A stretch of 21,045 nt of DNA from a virus. Shown here piece by piece: positions 1 through 7,253 of the stretch (position 1 is its first letter; the number at the start of each line of letters is the position of its first letter). The stretch covers positions 1 to 21,045 of the IMG/VR virus record IMGVR_UViG_3300021960_000640. One strand, written 5' to 3'. Made by a program: the position numbers and the translations under genes. The notes under the pieces are model-generated. The model searched no databases and was not told the origin of the DNA. It was given only the letters and a program-made list of their open reading frames with translations.

Positions 1-487
1 TGTAATAGTTCCATTCCTTTTCCATCACAGCACTACAACGTTTGTAATCCTTGAAAGAATAAAAATTCGTTATTACGGGAACATCATTTAAATTAACTAA
101 ACAAATATGCTGTAAAGTATTATCCTTTTTGACATCATCAATATGAGGATAATAATTTGAATTTACTATTCCCCACACAGATTGTTTCTCATCATAATAA
201 AAATCTGTGAAAGCATGAAAATTATCAACTGTTTTTATTCTATTGTCCTTAACATACTTTTCCAGTAAAGATTTACCAATCCATTCTGGAAAGAAACTTC
301 TATATCCAGAACTAGCATATCCTTGGTATGGAATTGTTTTCCACCTATCCCTACCTTTTAAAAATTTTCTTGCTTCTTCAAAGTTTTCAAAAAAATTATC
401 AATTAATACGATATCATCAGTAACCTTTTTGCAACTTTCACATTTTGGTTTGCAACTTATATTGTAAGTATGATTTAATGCTTTCAT
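1..487 (-). CDS. Hypothetical protein, possibly 2OG/Fe(II)-oxygenase-like; 3' end beyond window
   Basis: The ATG at 487-485 overlaps the TGA of the upstream endonuclease gene (TGATG). The frame stays open for 162 codons to the window edge, so the C-terminus is missing. The N-terminus holds a small cysteine cluster (C12, C16, C19). Residues 105-135 read as a beta-rich stretch with an H115-I-D117 pair after Tyr-Tyr-Pro, followed by hydrophobic strands and an LVNLN segment. That layout resembles the first metal-binding motif of double-stranded beta-helix oxygenases of the DUF6445/prolyl-hydroxylase kind often seen in marine phages. The distal His and Arg that would confirm this lie outside the window. 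The reading frame is well supported by the tight overlap and clean coding sequence. The functional call is weak. Confidence 0.7.
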   Translation of the reverse strand, partial: MKALNHTYNISCKPKCESCKKVTDDIVLIDNFFENFEEARKFLKGRDRWKTIPYQGYASSGYRSFFPEWIGKSLLEKYVKDNRIKTVDNFHAFTDFYYDEKQSVWGIVNSNYYPHIDDVKKDNTLQHICLVNLNDVPVITNFYSFKDYKRCSAVMEKEWNYY

Positions 488-918
488 CAGAAATAATCTT
501 TTTTAAAATATCGATTCAAAATGTTGGAGTTATAGAATGCAGGTTCTCCGTTGTCAAAAGATTCTGTCAAGACTCCATTGACAAATAATTGTCTTGTTTC
601 TTCAAAGTTAGTTTTGCCCTTTGTTTTATGTAATGACAGGATAGTTCGACTAAAATTTTGTCTTCCAAATTTTTCAATGTCTTCTTTAAGTTCTGGACAA
701 GATCCATAATAATTCTTCCAATCTGATTCTGATTTTACTTTTCGTTTCTTTCCTTTTGGCGTTCTGAACGACCAAAAATACTTTCTACCAATGTAACGTC
801 GTGAGTTGGACTTATTGGTAATGAGATAAACAAAACCGAAGTTGTCCCCAATATTGTCACTAGTAAAAGGTTCGTTATTATATACCCAGGGATTTTCATA
901 ATCAATACCTATACTCAT
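487..918 (-). CDS. GIY-YIG homing-type endonuclease (SegE-like)
   Basis: A 143-aa protein with the GIY-YIG nuclease signature: G28-F-V-Y31 as the GIY element, Y42-I-G44 as the YIG element, nearby arginines (R45, R52), a candidate catalytic Glu at 106-107 and a Y129-N130 pair. Between them are basic residues 54-62 and the segment SDWKNYYGS, a pattern I associate with phage SegE-like enzymes. Such proteins are usually free-standing homing endonucleases that cut a related phage genome and spread themselves by recombination. I start at ATG 918; a TTG one codon earlier is less likely. The start lies inside the second 51-bp repeat copy. The gene follows a 2OG oxygenase and overlaps the next gene by one base. 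Confidence 0.82.
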   Translation of the reverse strand: MSIGIDYENPWVYNNEPFTSDNIGDNFGFVYLITNKSNSRRYIGRKYFWSFRTPKGKKRKVKSESDWKNYYGSCPELKEDIEKFGRQNFSRTILSLHKTKGKTNFEETRQLFVNGVLTESFDNGEPAFYNSNILNRYFKKDYF

Positions 919-952
919 CAATCATATCAAGAACATTGTTCAGATATTTATT
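902..952 (-). repeat. 51-bp direct repeat, copy B (orphan 3' end of the 51-aa gene)
   Basis: On the minus strand these 51 bases match 1640-1690 at 46 of 51 positions by my count. Copy A is the 3' end of the complete 51-aa gene (ending NKYLNKVIDMIDEYRY). Copy B encodes NKYLNNVLDMIDEYRY followed by TGA, but an in-frame stop two codons upstream leaves it without a start, so it is an orphan tail. It overlaps the stop of the 2OG oxygenase gene and the start of the endonuclease gene. The two copies bracket the oxygenase gene. Confidence 0.85.
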
Positions 953-1637
953 TGTAATTCAAATTGGTTTTATCTTCTCCTTCTTTTTCAGGTATTATCA
1001 AAATATTGTTTCCGTGTATTGAGAAAGAATCGTTCATATTCAATATTGATCTAGCCCAAACTGGATGAAACTCCGTTACTGTAATTCCTATAGTATACCT
1101 AGTTTCATCATATGGATTTGATCTAACCATGTGATGAATATTAGACTTTACAAATTGTATGTGACCAAGTTTGTTTTTAACATTAACATACTTGTACCTT
1201 GGAATATCTCCCTCATGATGTAATGCATATGTAATTCCAATATCTTCTCTCCCACCAACAAATACATTGGATGTGAAAGAATTTGGAAAGTCAAAATTTC
1301 CAAACAATCTATGTGTATGCCAATTGATTCCCTGCCCTTTTGCATAAAGGTTGCACCAAGATTGCACTGCAAGAGGGTAATTCAAATTTGGGAAATTTTT
1401 TTCTAATATCTTTTTAAGTCTTGGAATGTATTTTTTATTTTCTAAAAAGAAATTATACTTTGAATGCAATCTTGTTGAGTTGGAAGTATTACCGTAAGTT
1501 ACAGCTCCCTCAAGAAGTTTTTGAGATTGCTCATCTTCTTTAAAAAATTTTTCTTTTCTTTCAATGTAGTTTACAATTTCCTCACACTCATTTTTAGTAA
1601 AAAATGGTAAGTGTAACAAAAAATTATCAGGATTCAT
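948..1637 (-). CDS. 2OG-Fe(II) oxygenase
   Basis: A 229-aa protein with the 2-oxoglutarate/Fe(II) oxygenase layout: H107-T-H109 in the first motif, a distal His at 168 or 169 (SNIHHMVRS), and R180 as the likely 2-oxoglutarate contact in DETRYTIGIT, all within predicted beta-strands. The His-x-His variant of the usual His-x-Asp fits phage proteins of the PF13759 type. Substrates of these phage enzymes are unknown; hydroxylation of protein, nucleic acid or a small molecule are all possible. I chose ATG 1637, two bases after the stop of the 51-aa gene; a TTG two codons upstream is possible. The gene sits between two 51-bp direct repeats and ends inside the second one, suggesting insertion as a cassette. 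Confidence 0.85.
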   Translation of the reverse strand: MNPDNFLLHLPFFTKNECEEIVNYIERKEKFFKEDEQSQKLLEGAVTYGNTSNSTRLHSKYNFFLENKKYIPRLKKILEKNFPNLNYPLAVQSWCNLYAKGQGINWHTHRLFGNFDFPNSFTSNVFVGGREDIGITYALHHEGDIPRYKYVNVKNKLGHIQFVKSNIHHMVRSNPYDETRYTIGITVTEFHPVWARSILNMNDSFSIHGNNILIIPEKEGEDKTNLNYK

Positions 1638-1639
1638 TT

Positions 1640-1690
1640 TCAATAACGATACTCATCAATCATATCAATAACCTTGTTTAGATATTTATT
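1640..1690 (-). repeat. 51-bp direct repeat, copy A (3' end of the intact 51-aa gene)
   Basis: This is the partner of 902-952 (46/51 identical by my count). It forms the last 16 codons plus the stop of the complete 51-aa ORF. After the stop, the two sequences still look alike over about 10 bases (AAATGAATCC here, TTATGAAAATCC at copy B) if a two-base gap is allowed. The repeated unit may therefore reach slightly further than 51 bp. Confidence 0.85.
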
Positions 1691-1795
1691 TGCAAGGTGA
1701 GATACTCCTTCAGAGTATCCTTCTTCTTGTAATTCATTTTTTAATTTTAACACACGAATCTTAAATTCGTCTTTCTTTAGTTGATTTTTTGACAC
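1640..1795 (-). CDS. Small charged protein of 51 aa (GTG start)
   Basis: From GTG at 1795-1793 the frame encodes 51 residues: a lysine-rich helix-forming N-terminal half (KKDEFKIRVLKLKNELQEE) and the tail LANKYLNKVIDMIDEYRY. An in-frame TAG lies upstream within the terminator region and no ATG is available, so GTG is the only reasonable start. Short helical proteins with a tail of this kind are, from memory, frequent in cyanophages; function unknown. The start comes only four bases after the U-tract of the nrdB terminator and has no clear Shine-Dalgarno sequence. The independent second copy of its 3' end at 902-952 supports it as a real coding sequence. Confidence 0.7.
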   Translation of the reverse strand: MSKNQLKKDEFKIRVLKLKNELQEEGYSEGVSHLANKYLNKVIDMIDEYRY

Positions 1796-1798
1796 AAT

Positions 1799-1821
1799 AA
1801 AAAAGGGAGGTATTACCTCCC
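1799..1821 (-). terminator. Rho-independent terminator after nrdB
   Basis: On the minus strand GGGAGGT-AAT-ACCTCCC forms a perfect 7-bp hairpin with a 3-nt loop, followed by six T residues. It begins 27 bases after the nrdB stop and closes the gp61-nrdA-nrdB transcription block. Confidence 0.92.
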
Positions 1822-1847
1822 CTATCTATATGAGTTTACATTTATTA

Positions 1848-3035
1848 TTACAGTTTAAAACCACTAAATGTATCCTTTTTCACATCCTGCTTAATTCCAC
1901 CCACAACATAAGATTCAACCTCAGTCTCTTGTGGCGCAACCTGAAGACCTTTGGAGGAGATCCAATGCTGTGTCCAAGGTAATGGATTGTTCTTAGCAGC
2001 AATATCATACTGAGGAGTCAAACCGATTGCCTTAAGACGACGATTGGCAATCCACTCAACATACTGCTGGAGAAGTTTATCATTAAGACCAATCATAGAT
2101 CCATCCTTGAATAGATGATCTGCCCAGCGTTTCTCTTCGTTTACAGCAAGGTCGAACATCTTATAGGTCCACTCTTCCTCTTCCTTCATGATTTGCTTCA
2201 TTTCAGGATCATCACCATCACGCCACTTGTTCAGAATGTTTTGGGTGATAGCAAGGTGCTGGTTTTCGTCTCTTGCGATAAGAGAGATGATCTTAGCGGA
2301 TCCTTCCATCAGTTTCAGTTCACCAAATGCGAAAGAACATGCGAAAGAAACATAGAAGCGAATACCTTCCAGAATGTTGACATTCGCAACAGCACGATAG
2401 AGTTTTCTCTTAACGTCGTTCAGAGTTTCTTTTGCAGAATAAACTCCCTCTAATTGATGCTGCCATTGATTGCCAGAACCGTAAGTTTGAGCGGATTGGA
2501 TGAAGTCATCATATGCCTCTGTAACCGTTTTAGAACGCTCTAGAATGCGCTCATCGGTGACAATCTTATCAAACACCTCACTGGGGTCTGAATAAACGTT
2601 TTTGATAATGTAGGTGTACGAACGGGAGTGGATCATCTCCATGAATCCCCACACTTCCATACATGCTTCCAGTTCGGGAAGAGAGCAATAGGGAATGAAT
2701 GCCATACCAGGTCCACGACCCTGCACAGAGTCCAACATAATCTGGTACTTCAGGTTAGAAGTGTAGATATGTTTCTGTTCGGGACGAAGTGTATGATAGT
2801 CTCCACGGTCCTTCTGGAGAGAGACCTCTTCTGGTCTCCAAAAATACCCCAGTTGTTGAGTTGTAAGTTTATCAAAAATTGGATACTTGTAAGAATCGTA
2901 TCTTTGAATCCCAAGAGGAGCACCAAAGAACATTGGTTGTTTTTTGGTGTTTACTTGTTGTGTATTAAAAACAGTCATTCCTTTTACTAAACTACTGTCA
3001 TCTACAGACGAAACTTTAAATTGCACAGGATTCAC
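1848..3035 (-). CDS. nrdB: Ribonucleotide reductase class Ia, small subunit (R2)
   Basis: The R2 subunit carries the diiron centre and tyrosyl radical and pairs with NrdA to reduce ribonucleoside diphosphates for phage DNA synthesis. All expected residues are visible in this 395-aa protein: iron ligands D102 (LDSVQGR), E133 and H136 (EMIHSRSY), E223 (ILEGIRF), E257 and H260 (RDENQH), with Y140 as the radical tyrosine. The C-terminus (DTFSGFKL) has the acidic-aromatic-Leu ending used to dock on R1. I take the GTG at 3035 because AGGAGG lies six bases upstream, inside the last codons of nrdA. The ATG at residue 20 (2978) is the alternative and might match shorter relatives. The gene overlaps nrdA by 20 bp. 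Confidence 0.97.
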   Translation of the reverse strand: MNPVQFKVSSVDDSSLVKGMTVFNTQQVNTKKQPMFFGAPLGIQRYDSYKYPIFDKLTTQQLGYFWRPEEVSLQKDRGDYHTLRPEQKHIYTSNLKYQIMLDSVQGRGPGMAFIPYCSLPELEACMEVWGFMEMIHSRSYTYIIKNVYSDPSEVFDKIVTDERILERSKTVTEAYDDFIQSAQTYGSGNQWQHQLEGVYSAKETLNDVKRKLYRAVANVNILEGIRFYVSFACSFAFGELKLMEGSAKIISLIARDENQHLAITQNILNKWRDGDDPEMKQIMKEEEEWTYKMFDLAVNEEKRWADHLFKDGSMIGLNDKLLQQYVEWIANRRLKAIGLTPQYDIAAKNNPLPWTQHWISSKGLQVAPQETEVESYVVGGIKQDVKKDTFSGFKL

Positions 3036-5316
3036 ACTGTCCCTCCTCTACTGAACTTAATTCTTTTAACAGATCATCAAGATTTTCTTTCTTTTCCTCC
3101 TGAACTTCGTCGTTCTTCATGTCATGGGTATTTTGATAATAAGAGGTCTTCCAACCGTACTTATATGTAGTTAAAAAGTCATTTGCCATGACTGAAGTTG
3201 GGACTTCGTTATCTGGATAGTTCTCTGGATTATAAGACCAGTTGCCACTAATTGCTTGGTCAAAGAACTTTTGCATCACAGCAACAACATTAATATAACC
3301 ACGATTAGACTCCATTTCCCAAAGAAGCGTATAATTGTTCTTAAGAGAGTGGTATTGAGGAACAATCTGCTTGAGAGGTCCCTTCTTGGATTTCTTAATG
3401 GACAAGAAATCACGGGGTGGTTCGATTCCATTGGTTGCATTTGACACAACGGAACTGCTCTCCGAAGGCATTTGTGCGGACAGTGTGCTGTGTCGTAGCC
3501 CGTGTTCCAGGACAGATGCGCGAAGAGATTCCCAATCATGTTGCAAAGGAGTGGATGAAATTTCGTCTACGTCTTGCTTGTATGTATCAATTGGAAGAAT
3601 TCCATCAGCATACTTGGTGCGACCGAAGTATTCACAATGACCTTTTTCTTTAGCAAGTTGGTTAGATGCTTTAATCAGATAATACTGGAAGGACTCCGAA
3701 AGTCCATGAACTGCATCCCATGCTTCTTGAGAATCATAGTTGAAACCAAGTTTAGCAAGGTAATGTGCAAGACCAATAAATCCAATACCAAGAGAACGAC
3801 GTGCTTTAGTAGCAACTTCTGCTGCAATGATTGGATACTTTTGATAATCAATCAACTCCTCAAGACCACGAACAGAAAGATCACAAAGATCTTCAAGTTC
3901 ATCATCAGACTTTACTTTACCAACGTTGATTGCAGAGAGAATACACAGAGCAATTTCTCCATGTTCATCATCAATATGTTGCAGAGGATAGGTTGGTAGA
4001 GTGATCTCTTGACAAAGGTTAGACATCTCAACTTTGTCTTTGAATGAGGAGTGACTGTTGCAGTGGTCAATGTTCATAATATAAACACGACCTGTCTCTG
4101 CACGTTCTTTTAGAAGATTGAGAATGAGTTCTTGAGCTCTGACAGTCTTTCTTGGAACAAATGAATCTCGTTCATAACCCACATATAACTCGTCAAATCT
4201 ATCAGTGCCAAAAGCATCATACAGACCAGGAACATCATGGGGAGAGAAGAGTGAGATCTCTGCGTCTTGAATGAAACGTTCATAGAACAGTTTGCTGAAT
4301 TGAATGCTATAGTCTAACTTACGAACACGATTGTCTTCAGTTCCTTTATTATTCTTCAGGACCAGGATGTCTTCGATTTCTTGGTGCCAGATTGGGAAGT
4401 GGACTGTCGCTGATCCACCTCTGATGCCATTCTGTGTACAGCATCGGACAGTTGACTCAAACTTTTTGAGGAACGGTATAACACCCGTGTGCTGAACTTC
4501 TCCACCTCGGATCTTACTGTTGATGCCACGGATTCTGCCTGCGTTGATGCCGATTCCCGCCCTTTGTGCAACATACCTGCCAATTGCCATATCAGAGCTA
4601 AAGATAGAATCGAGGGTGTCATCAACATCAACAAGAACACAGCTAGCAAATTGTCGAAGTGGAGTTCGCACGCCCGCCATGATAGGTGTGGGAATGTTGA
4701 TCTTGTGCTTTGAGATTGCGTCATAGTATCTCCTGACGTATGACATTCTGGTTTCTTTTGGATACTCTGCAAAAATAGTCAGAGCAATCATCATGTACAT
4801 GAACTGGGGTGTTTCATATACTTTGCTTGTGCTTCTATCCTGCACCAGGTACTTGTCAACGACCTGACGTAAACCCGCATAAGTGAACAAGAAGTCACGA
4901 TCATGATCAATATACGAATTAGCACGCTCAATTTCTTCTTGAGAATACTTTGTGAAAATTTCATTATCATACACCTCTTGATTGACACACACATAAATGT
5001 GCTGTTCAAGAGTTGGCAGTTCTCTCATCTTTCCATAGAGAGACTTGCGAACAGAGAACAGAAGAAGGCGAGCAGCAACATATTGATAGTTTGGATGATC
5101 AAGATCAATCAAGTCAGATGCAGAACGAATCAGAATTTCTTGAATCTCTCCTGTGGTAATTCCGTCATAAAACTGAATGCCCGACTTCATCTCAACTTGA
5201 CTCGCAGAGACCCCTGCAAGACCCTTGGTTGCCTCTTCAACCATCAAATGCATCTTGTCTAGGTCAAGAGGTTCAATTCGTCCATCACGCTTTTTAACTT
5301 TGGTGCCGTTACTCAT
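3016..5316 (-). CDS. nrdA: Ribonucleotide reductase class Ia, large subunit (R1)
   Basis: The 766-aa catalytic subunit begins with an ATP-cone-like region (residues about 5-90) and then the barrel. Visible active-site residues, numbered from the chosen ATG, are C226 (QFASC), N433-x-C435-x-E437 (NLCQE), C458 (LCILS), the radical-transfer pair Y726-Y727 (TSYYQNT) and the C-terminal redox pair C761/C764 (CESC). It is full length for class Ia enzymes. I start at ATG 5316, which overlaps the gp61 stop (ATGA) and has GGAAGA upstream; the TTG at 5328 would add four residues. It forms a cluster with gp61 and nrdB. A phage-encoded reductase recycles host nucleotides for phage DNA. Confidence 0.97.
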   Translation of the reverse strand: MSNGTKVKKRDGRIEPLDLDKMHLMVEEATKGLAGVSASQVEMKSGIQFYDGITTGEIQEILIRSASDLIDLDHPNYQYVAARLLLFSVRKSLYGKMRELPTLEQHIYVCVNQEVYDNEIFTKYSQEEIERANSYIDHDRDFLFTYAGLRQVVDKYLVQDRSTSKVYETPQFMYMMIALTIFAEYPKETRMSYVRRYYDAISKHKINIPTPIMAGVRTPLRQFASCVLVDVDDTLDSIFSSDMAIGRYVAQRAGIGINAGRIRGINSKIRGGEVQHTGVIPFLKKFESTVRCCTQNGIRGGSATVHFPIWHQEIEDILVLKNNKGTEDNRVRKLDYSIQFSKLFYERFIQDAEISLFSPHDVPGLYDAFGTDRFDELYVGYERDSFVPRKTVRAQELILNLLKERAETGRVYIMNIDHCNSHSSFKDKVEMSNLCQEITLPTYPLQHIDDEHGEIALCILSAINVGKVKSDDELEDLCDLSVRGLEELIDYQKYPIIAAEVATKARRSLGIGFIGLAHYLAKLGFNYDSQEAWDAVHGLSESFQYYLIKASNQLAKEKGHCEYFGRTKYADGILPIDTYKQDVDEISSTPLQHDWESLRASVLEHGLRHSTLSAQMPSESSSVVSNATNGIEPPRDFLSIKKSKKGPLKQIVPQYHSLKNNYTLLWEMESNRGYINVVAVMQKFFDQAISGNWSYNPENYPDNEVPTSVMANDFLTTYKYGWKTSYYQNTHDMKNDEVQEEKKENLDDLLKELSSVEEGQCESCAI

Positions 5317-6290
5317 ATTTTCTTCCAAGTAGTAAATTTAAGTTTTGCTTCTAGTCCAGAATATGTATTTGATTCTATCACAGATTGAACATCAAGTCCA
5401 GACAGAACCATATCATTAATGTCCTTTTCTTTTATCGTTGATGGCCAAATGACAACTTTTTGTCCACTCTCAATGACTCTGGAGATCCTTGATAGAATTT
5501 CTCTATTTCGTGGTTCGTTATCATAGATCCACACAGGATCGCTAATCCCCCACTTACTAATATCAGCATCAGCTCCACACATAGCAATCGCGTTTGGAAT
5601 GAATGTGCTGTCGAATGGTCCTTCTGTAACATAGACTGTAGCATCTGTTCTGATTTTATCAAGTCCATAGATTTTTGGCGCATCCTCACTAAACATCACA
5701 GTGATATATTTAACAGAGTTCTTATCTCTAAAGTTTAAACTTCTGCCCTGAACTCCAACCAAGTCTTGATTATAAAACAAAGGGATGATGATTCTGGATT
5801 CATCGTATTTTGTGTCATCAAAAGTTTCTTTGATTGTATTAATCCAGGTTTTAAAATCTTTAGCAAAGTAAAATTTGTCTGCATCAATTCCTCTACTTAC
5901 CAAATAGTCATTGGAAATAGAATTAGTAGATGCTTTCGGTAAATCGATTTTTTGATTAAACTTTGGTTGTTCAAATTTAAAGATTGGTTCTTCTACTACA
6001 AAGTTTCTTCCTGTGTGCCCATCTTTAAATTTTTCCAAAGCATATTGCTTATGAACTGTTGGATCAATCTTCTTCAAAAAATTATTAAAAGACATTGAAG
6101 TGCCACAATTGTGACACTTGAAGTTAGTATTTGCCTTTACCGCATACAAATAACCTCTAGTCTTATTTCTATTCTTTTTAGAGTCTCCACAAATTGGACA
6201 GCGAAAGTTGTAAAGATCTGCCTTTACTCTTTTGAATTTTTCTAAACGTGGAGATACAAGTCCAATAAATTTTGAATCAACGTGATCCAT
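5313..6290 (-). CDS. gp61: T4 gp61-like DNA primase
   Basis: The 325-aa primase lays RNA primers for lagging-strand synthesis and works with the gp41 helicase. The N-terminus holds a zinc-binding module, C31-x2-C34 and C59-x2-C62. A TOPRIM domain occupies about 215-285, with the catalytic Glu in E223-G-P-F-D and acidic metal ligands in YDNEP (D257, E259). Length and order fit T4 gp61 and its marine relatives. The ATG at 6290 overlaps the end of the upstream 133-aa gene by 14 bp, and its stop overlaps the nrdA start. Primase and reductase genes are translationally linked here, while the partner helicase lies about 9.5 kb upstream. Confidence 0.93.
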   Translation of the reverse strand: MDHVDSKFIGLVSPRLEKFKRVKADLYNFRCPICGDSKKNRNKTRGYLYAVKANTNFKCHNCGTSMSFNNFLKKIDPTVHKQYALEKFKDGHTGRNFVVEEPIFKFEQPKFNQKIDLPKASTNSISNDYLVSRGIDADKFYFAKDFKTWINTIKETFDDTKYDESRIIIPLFYNQDLVGVQGRSLNFRDKNSVKYITVMFSEDAPKIYGLDKIRTDATVYVTEGPFDSTFIPNAIAMCGADADISKWGISDPVWIYDNEPRNREILSRISRVIESGQKVVIWPSTIKEKDINDMVLSGLDVQSVIESNTYSGLEAKLKFTTWKKI

Positions 6291-6678
6291 TCACAAAGGC
6301 AATCGCTGGTGCCATTATAGCACTGTCAGCGGAAGATAACAACGGTTTAAGAGTTTTTATTGCTTGGGGATTTGATATTGCTACAACTGCTCCCAATATT
6401 CCGAGACCAATCCAAAGTTTTCGTTCCAGTATTGATAATCTTGCAACAACACCGTCATGATCGCTGTCCATTTTATCACGTAATTTGTCGATTTTATCAA
6501 ACAGTACCGAGTCGATTTCTTCTTGTTTGCTGATTCTTTCTTCATGGACGGCAAGCATCCGCGACACATTATTATTTACCTCCGCAATCTTTTCAATTGC
6601 AGCATCTAACTTGGAGACAACAGATTCAAAGTTTTGTAATTTTTCTTCTAATACCGCTACTTTAATTTGTTCCGCCAT
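6277..6678 (-). CDS. Coiled-coil, single-membrane-helix protein (XhlA-like shape)
   Basis: The 133-aa protein is mostly an amphipathic coiled coil (residues about 5-87, rich in Glu, Lys, Ile and Leu in heptad spacing). A hydrophobic segment of about 15 residues follows (88-102, KLWIGLGILGAVVAI), then a short tail. The shape recalls haemolysin XhlA-type membrane-associated phage proteins, but it is longer and I see no sequence signature that settles this. It could be a lysis accessory or a membrane anchor for replication proteins. It overlaps its upstream neighbour by 17 bp and gp61 by 14 bp, so it is co-translated with replication genes, which argues against a purely lytic late role. Confidence 0.85.
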   Translation of the reverse strand: MAEQIKVAVLEEKLQNFESVVSKLDAAIEKIAEVNNNVSRMLAVHEERISKQEEIDSVLFDKIDKLRDKMDSDHDGVVARLSILERKLWIGLGILGAVVAISNPQAIKTLKPLLSSADSAIMAPAIAFVNGSR

Positions 6679-6871
6679 CTTGAGGTTTCCAAATTTTTCT
6701 TAAACCTTTCTGGTAGATATATCGGTTTCTTTTTCTCTTTCTTACAGGAGGATCATCACCTGCTTCCACACTTCCAGCAATCTTGCCATGACCCATTGCC
6801 ATCGTTGGGATACTTTCGTTTAGATGTTCCCTAACGATGTTTATGATCTTATCAAGATTCTTCTTTTCCAT
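6662..6871 (-). CDS. Small basic conserved-type protein, 69 aa
   Basis: I take the ATG at 6871 (MEKKNLDKII). The frame is open further upstream, but that part only shadows the end of the 130-aa gene. The protein has a short helix, a flexible Gly/Met stretch (MAMGHGKIAG), a basic patch RKRKRNR (44-50) and a C-terminal YQKGLRKIWK helix, which suggests nucleic-acid or protein binding. It overlaps the upstream gene by 20 bp and the downstream one by 17 bp, the mark of a compact phage operon. Function is unknown. Confidence 0.8.
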   Translation of the reverse strand: MEKKNLDKIINIVREHLNESIPTMAMGHGKIAGSVEAGDDPPVRKRKRNRYIYQKGLRKIWKPQDGGTN

Positions 6872-7244
6872 TATAGATCTTATAAAGTTCTGATAAACAG
6901 TAAATGTCAACTTGAATATCATGTATATAACATTTTGGAAACTCTGGTAGTTTCCCCAAAAAGACAACGAAGGTTTTCATTGAAGACCAAAGTTCACTTT
7001 CAATCTTAAAAAAAAGCATCGGAGTTGCTGCTTCTCCGAATACATTATATAAAATGATAAAGTGGTTCAAGAGAAGATGTGATTTTAGTTGACCAGTGTT
7101 CTTATACTTTTTAAGCAATCGTTTAATATACTTAAAATGATTTAGATCCTTGTCAAAATCTTCTCTTGTAACCGCTTGAGGATTTTGATAATGTTTAATT
7201 GCGAATAGGAGGAAATTGTCCTCATTCAATTCATTAAAAATCAT
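6852..7244 (-). CDS. Conserved-type phage protein, 130 aa, unknown function
   Basis: A 130-aa, mainly helical protein starting MIFNELNEDNF. It has a basic segment near 40-48 (KRLLKKYKN), a long hydrophobic core (LLLNHFIILYNVFGEAATPMLF, about 55-77) and a Cys/Tyr-rich C-terminus. It has no recognisable catalytic motif. Proteins like it occur, as far as I recall, beside primase genes in T4-like marine phages, so it is probably a replication- or transcription-associated factor rather than a virion part. It starts 9 bases after the stop of the 257-aa structural gene with no terminator between, so late transcripts should run into it. Confidence 0.85.
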   Translation of the reverse strand: MIFNELNEDNFLLFAIKHYQNPQAVTREDFDKDLNHFKYIKRLLKKYKNTGQLKSHLLLNHFIILYNVFGEAATPMLFFKIESELWSSMKTFVVFLGKLPEFPKCYIHDIQVDIYCLSELYKIYNGKEES

Positions 7245-7253
7245 ACTACATCA

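Noticed and set aside
944-952. AATAAATA box as a late promoter for the endonuclease
   Set aside because: It is coding sequence of the repeated tail (Asn-Lys-Tyr), present identically in both copies, so its presence is explained by the repeat.
3371-3999. Several plus-strand open frames of 78-141 codons inside nrdA
   Set aside because: nrdA has intact, family-matching protein motifs throughout on the minus strand; the antisense frames have no recognisable features or start signals.
6872-6967. Upstream extension of the 69-aa frame (MSFWGNYQSF...)
   Set aside because: It is an out-of-frame reading of the end of the 130-aa gene. The ATG at 6871 starts the conserved-looking part.
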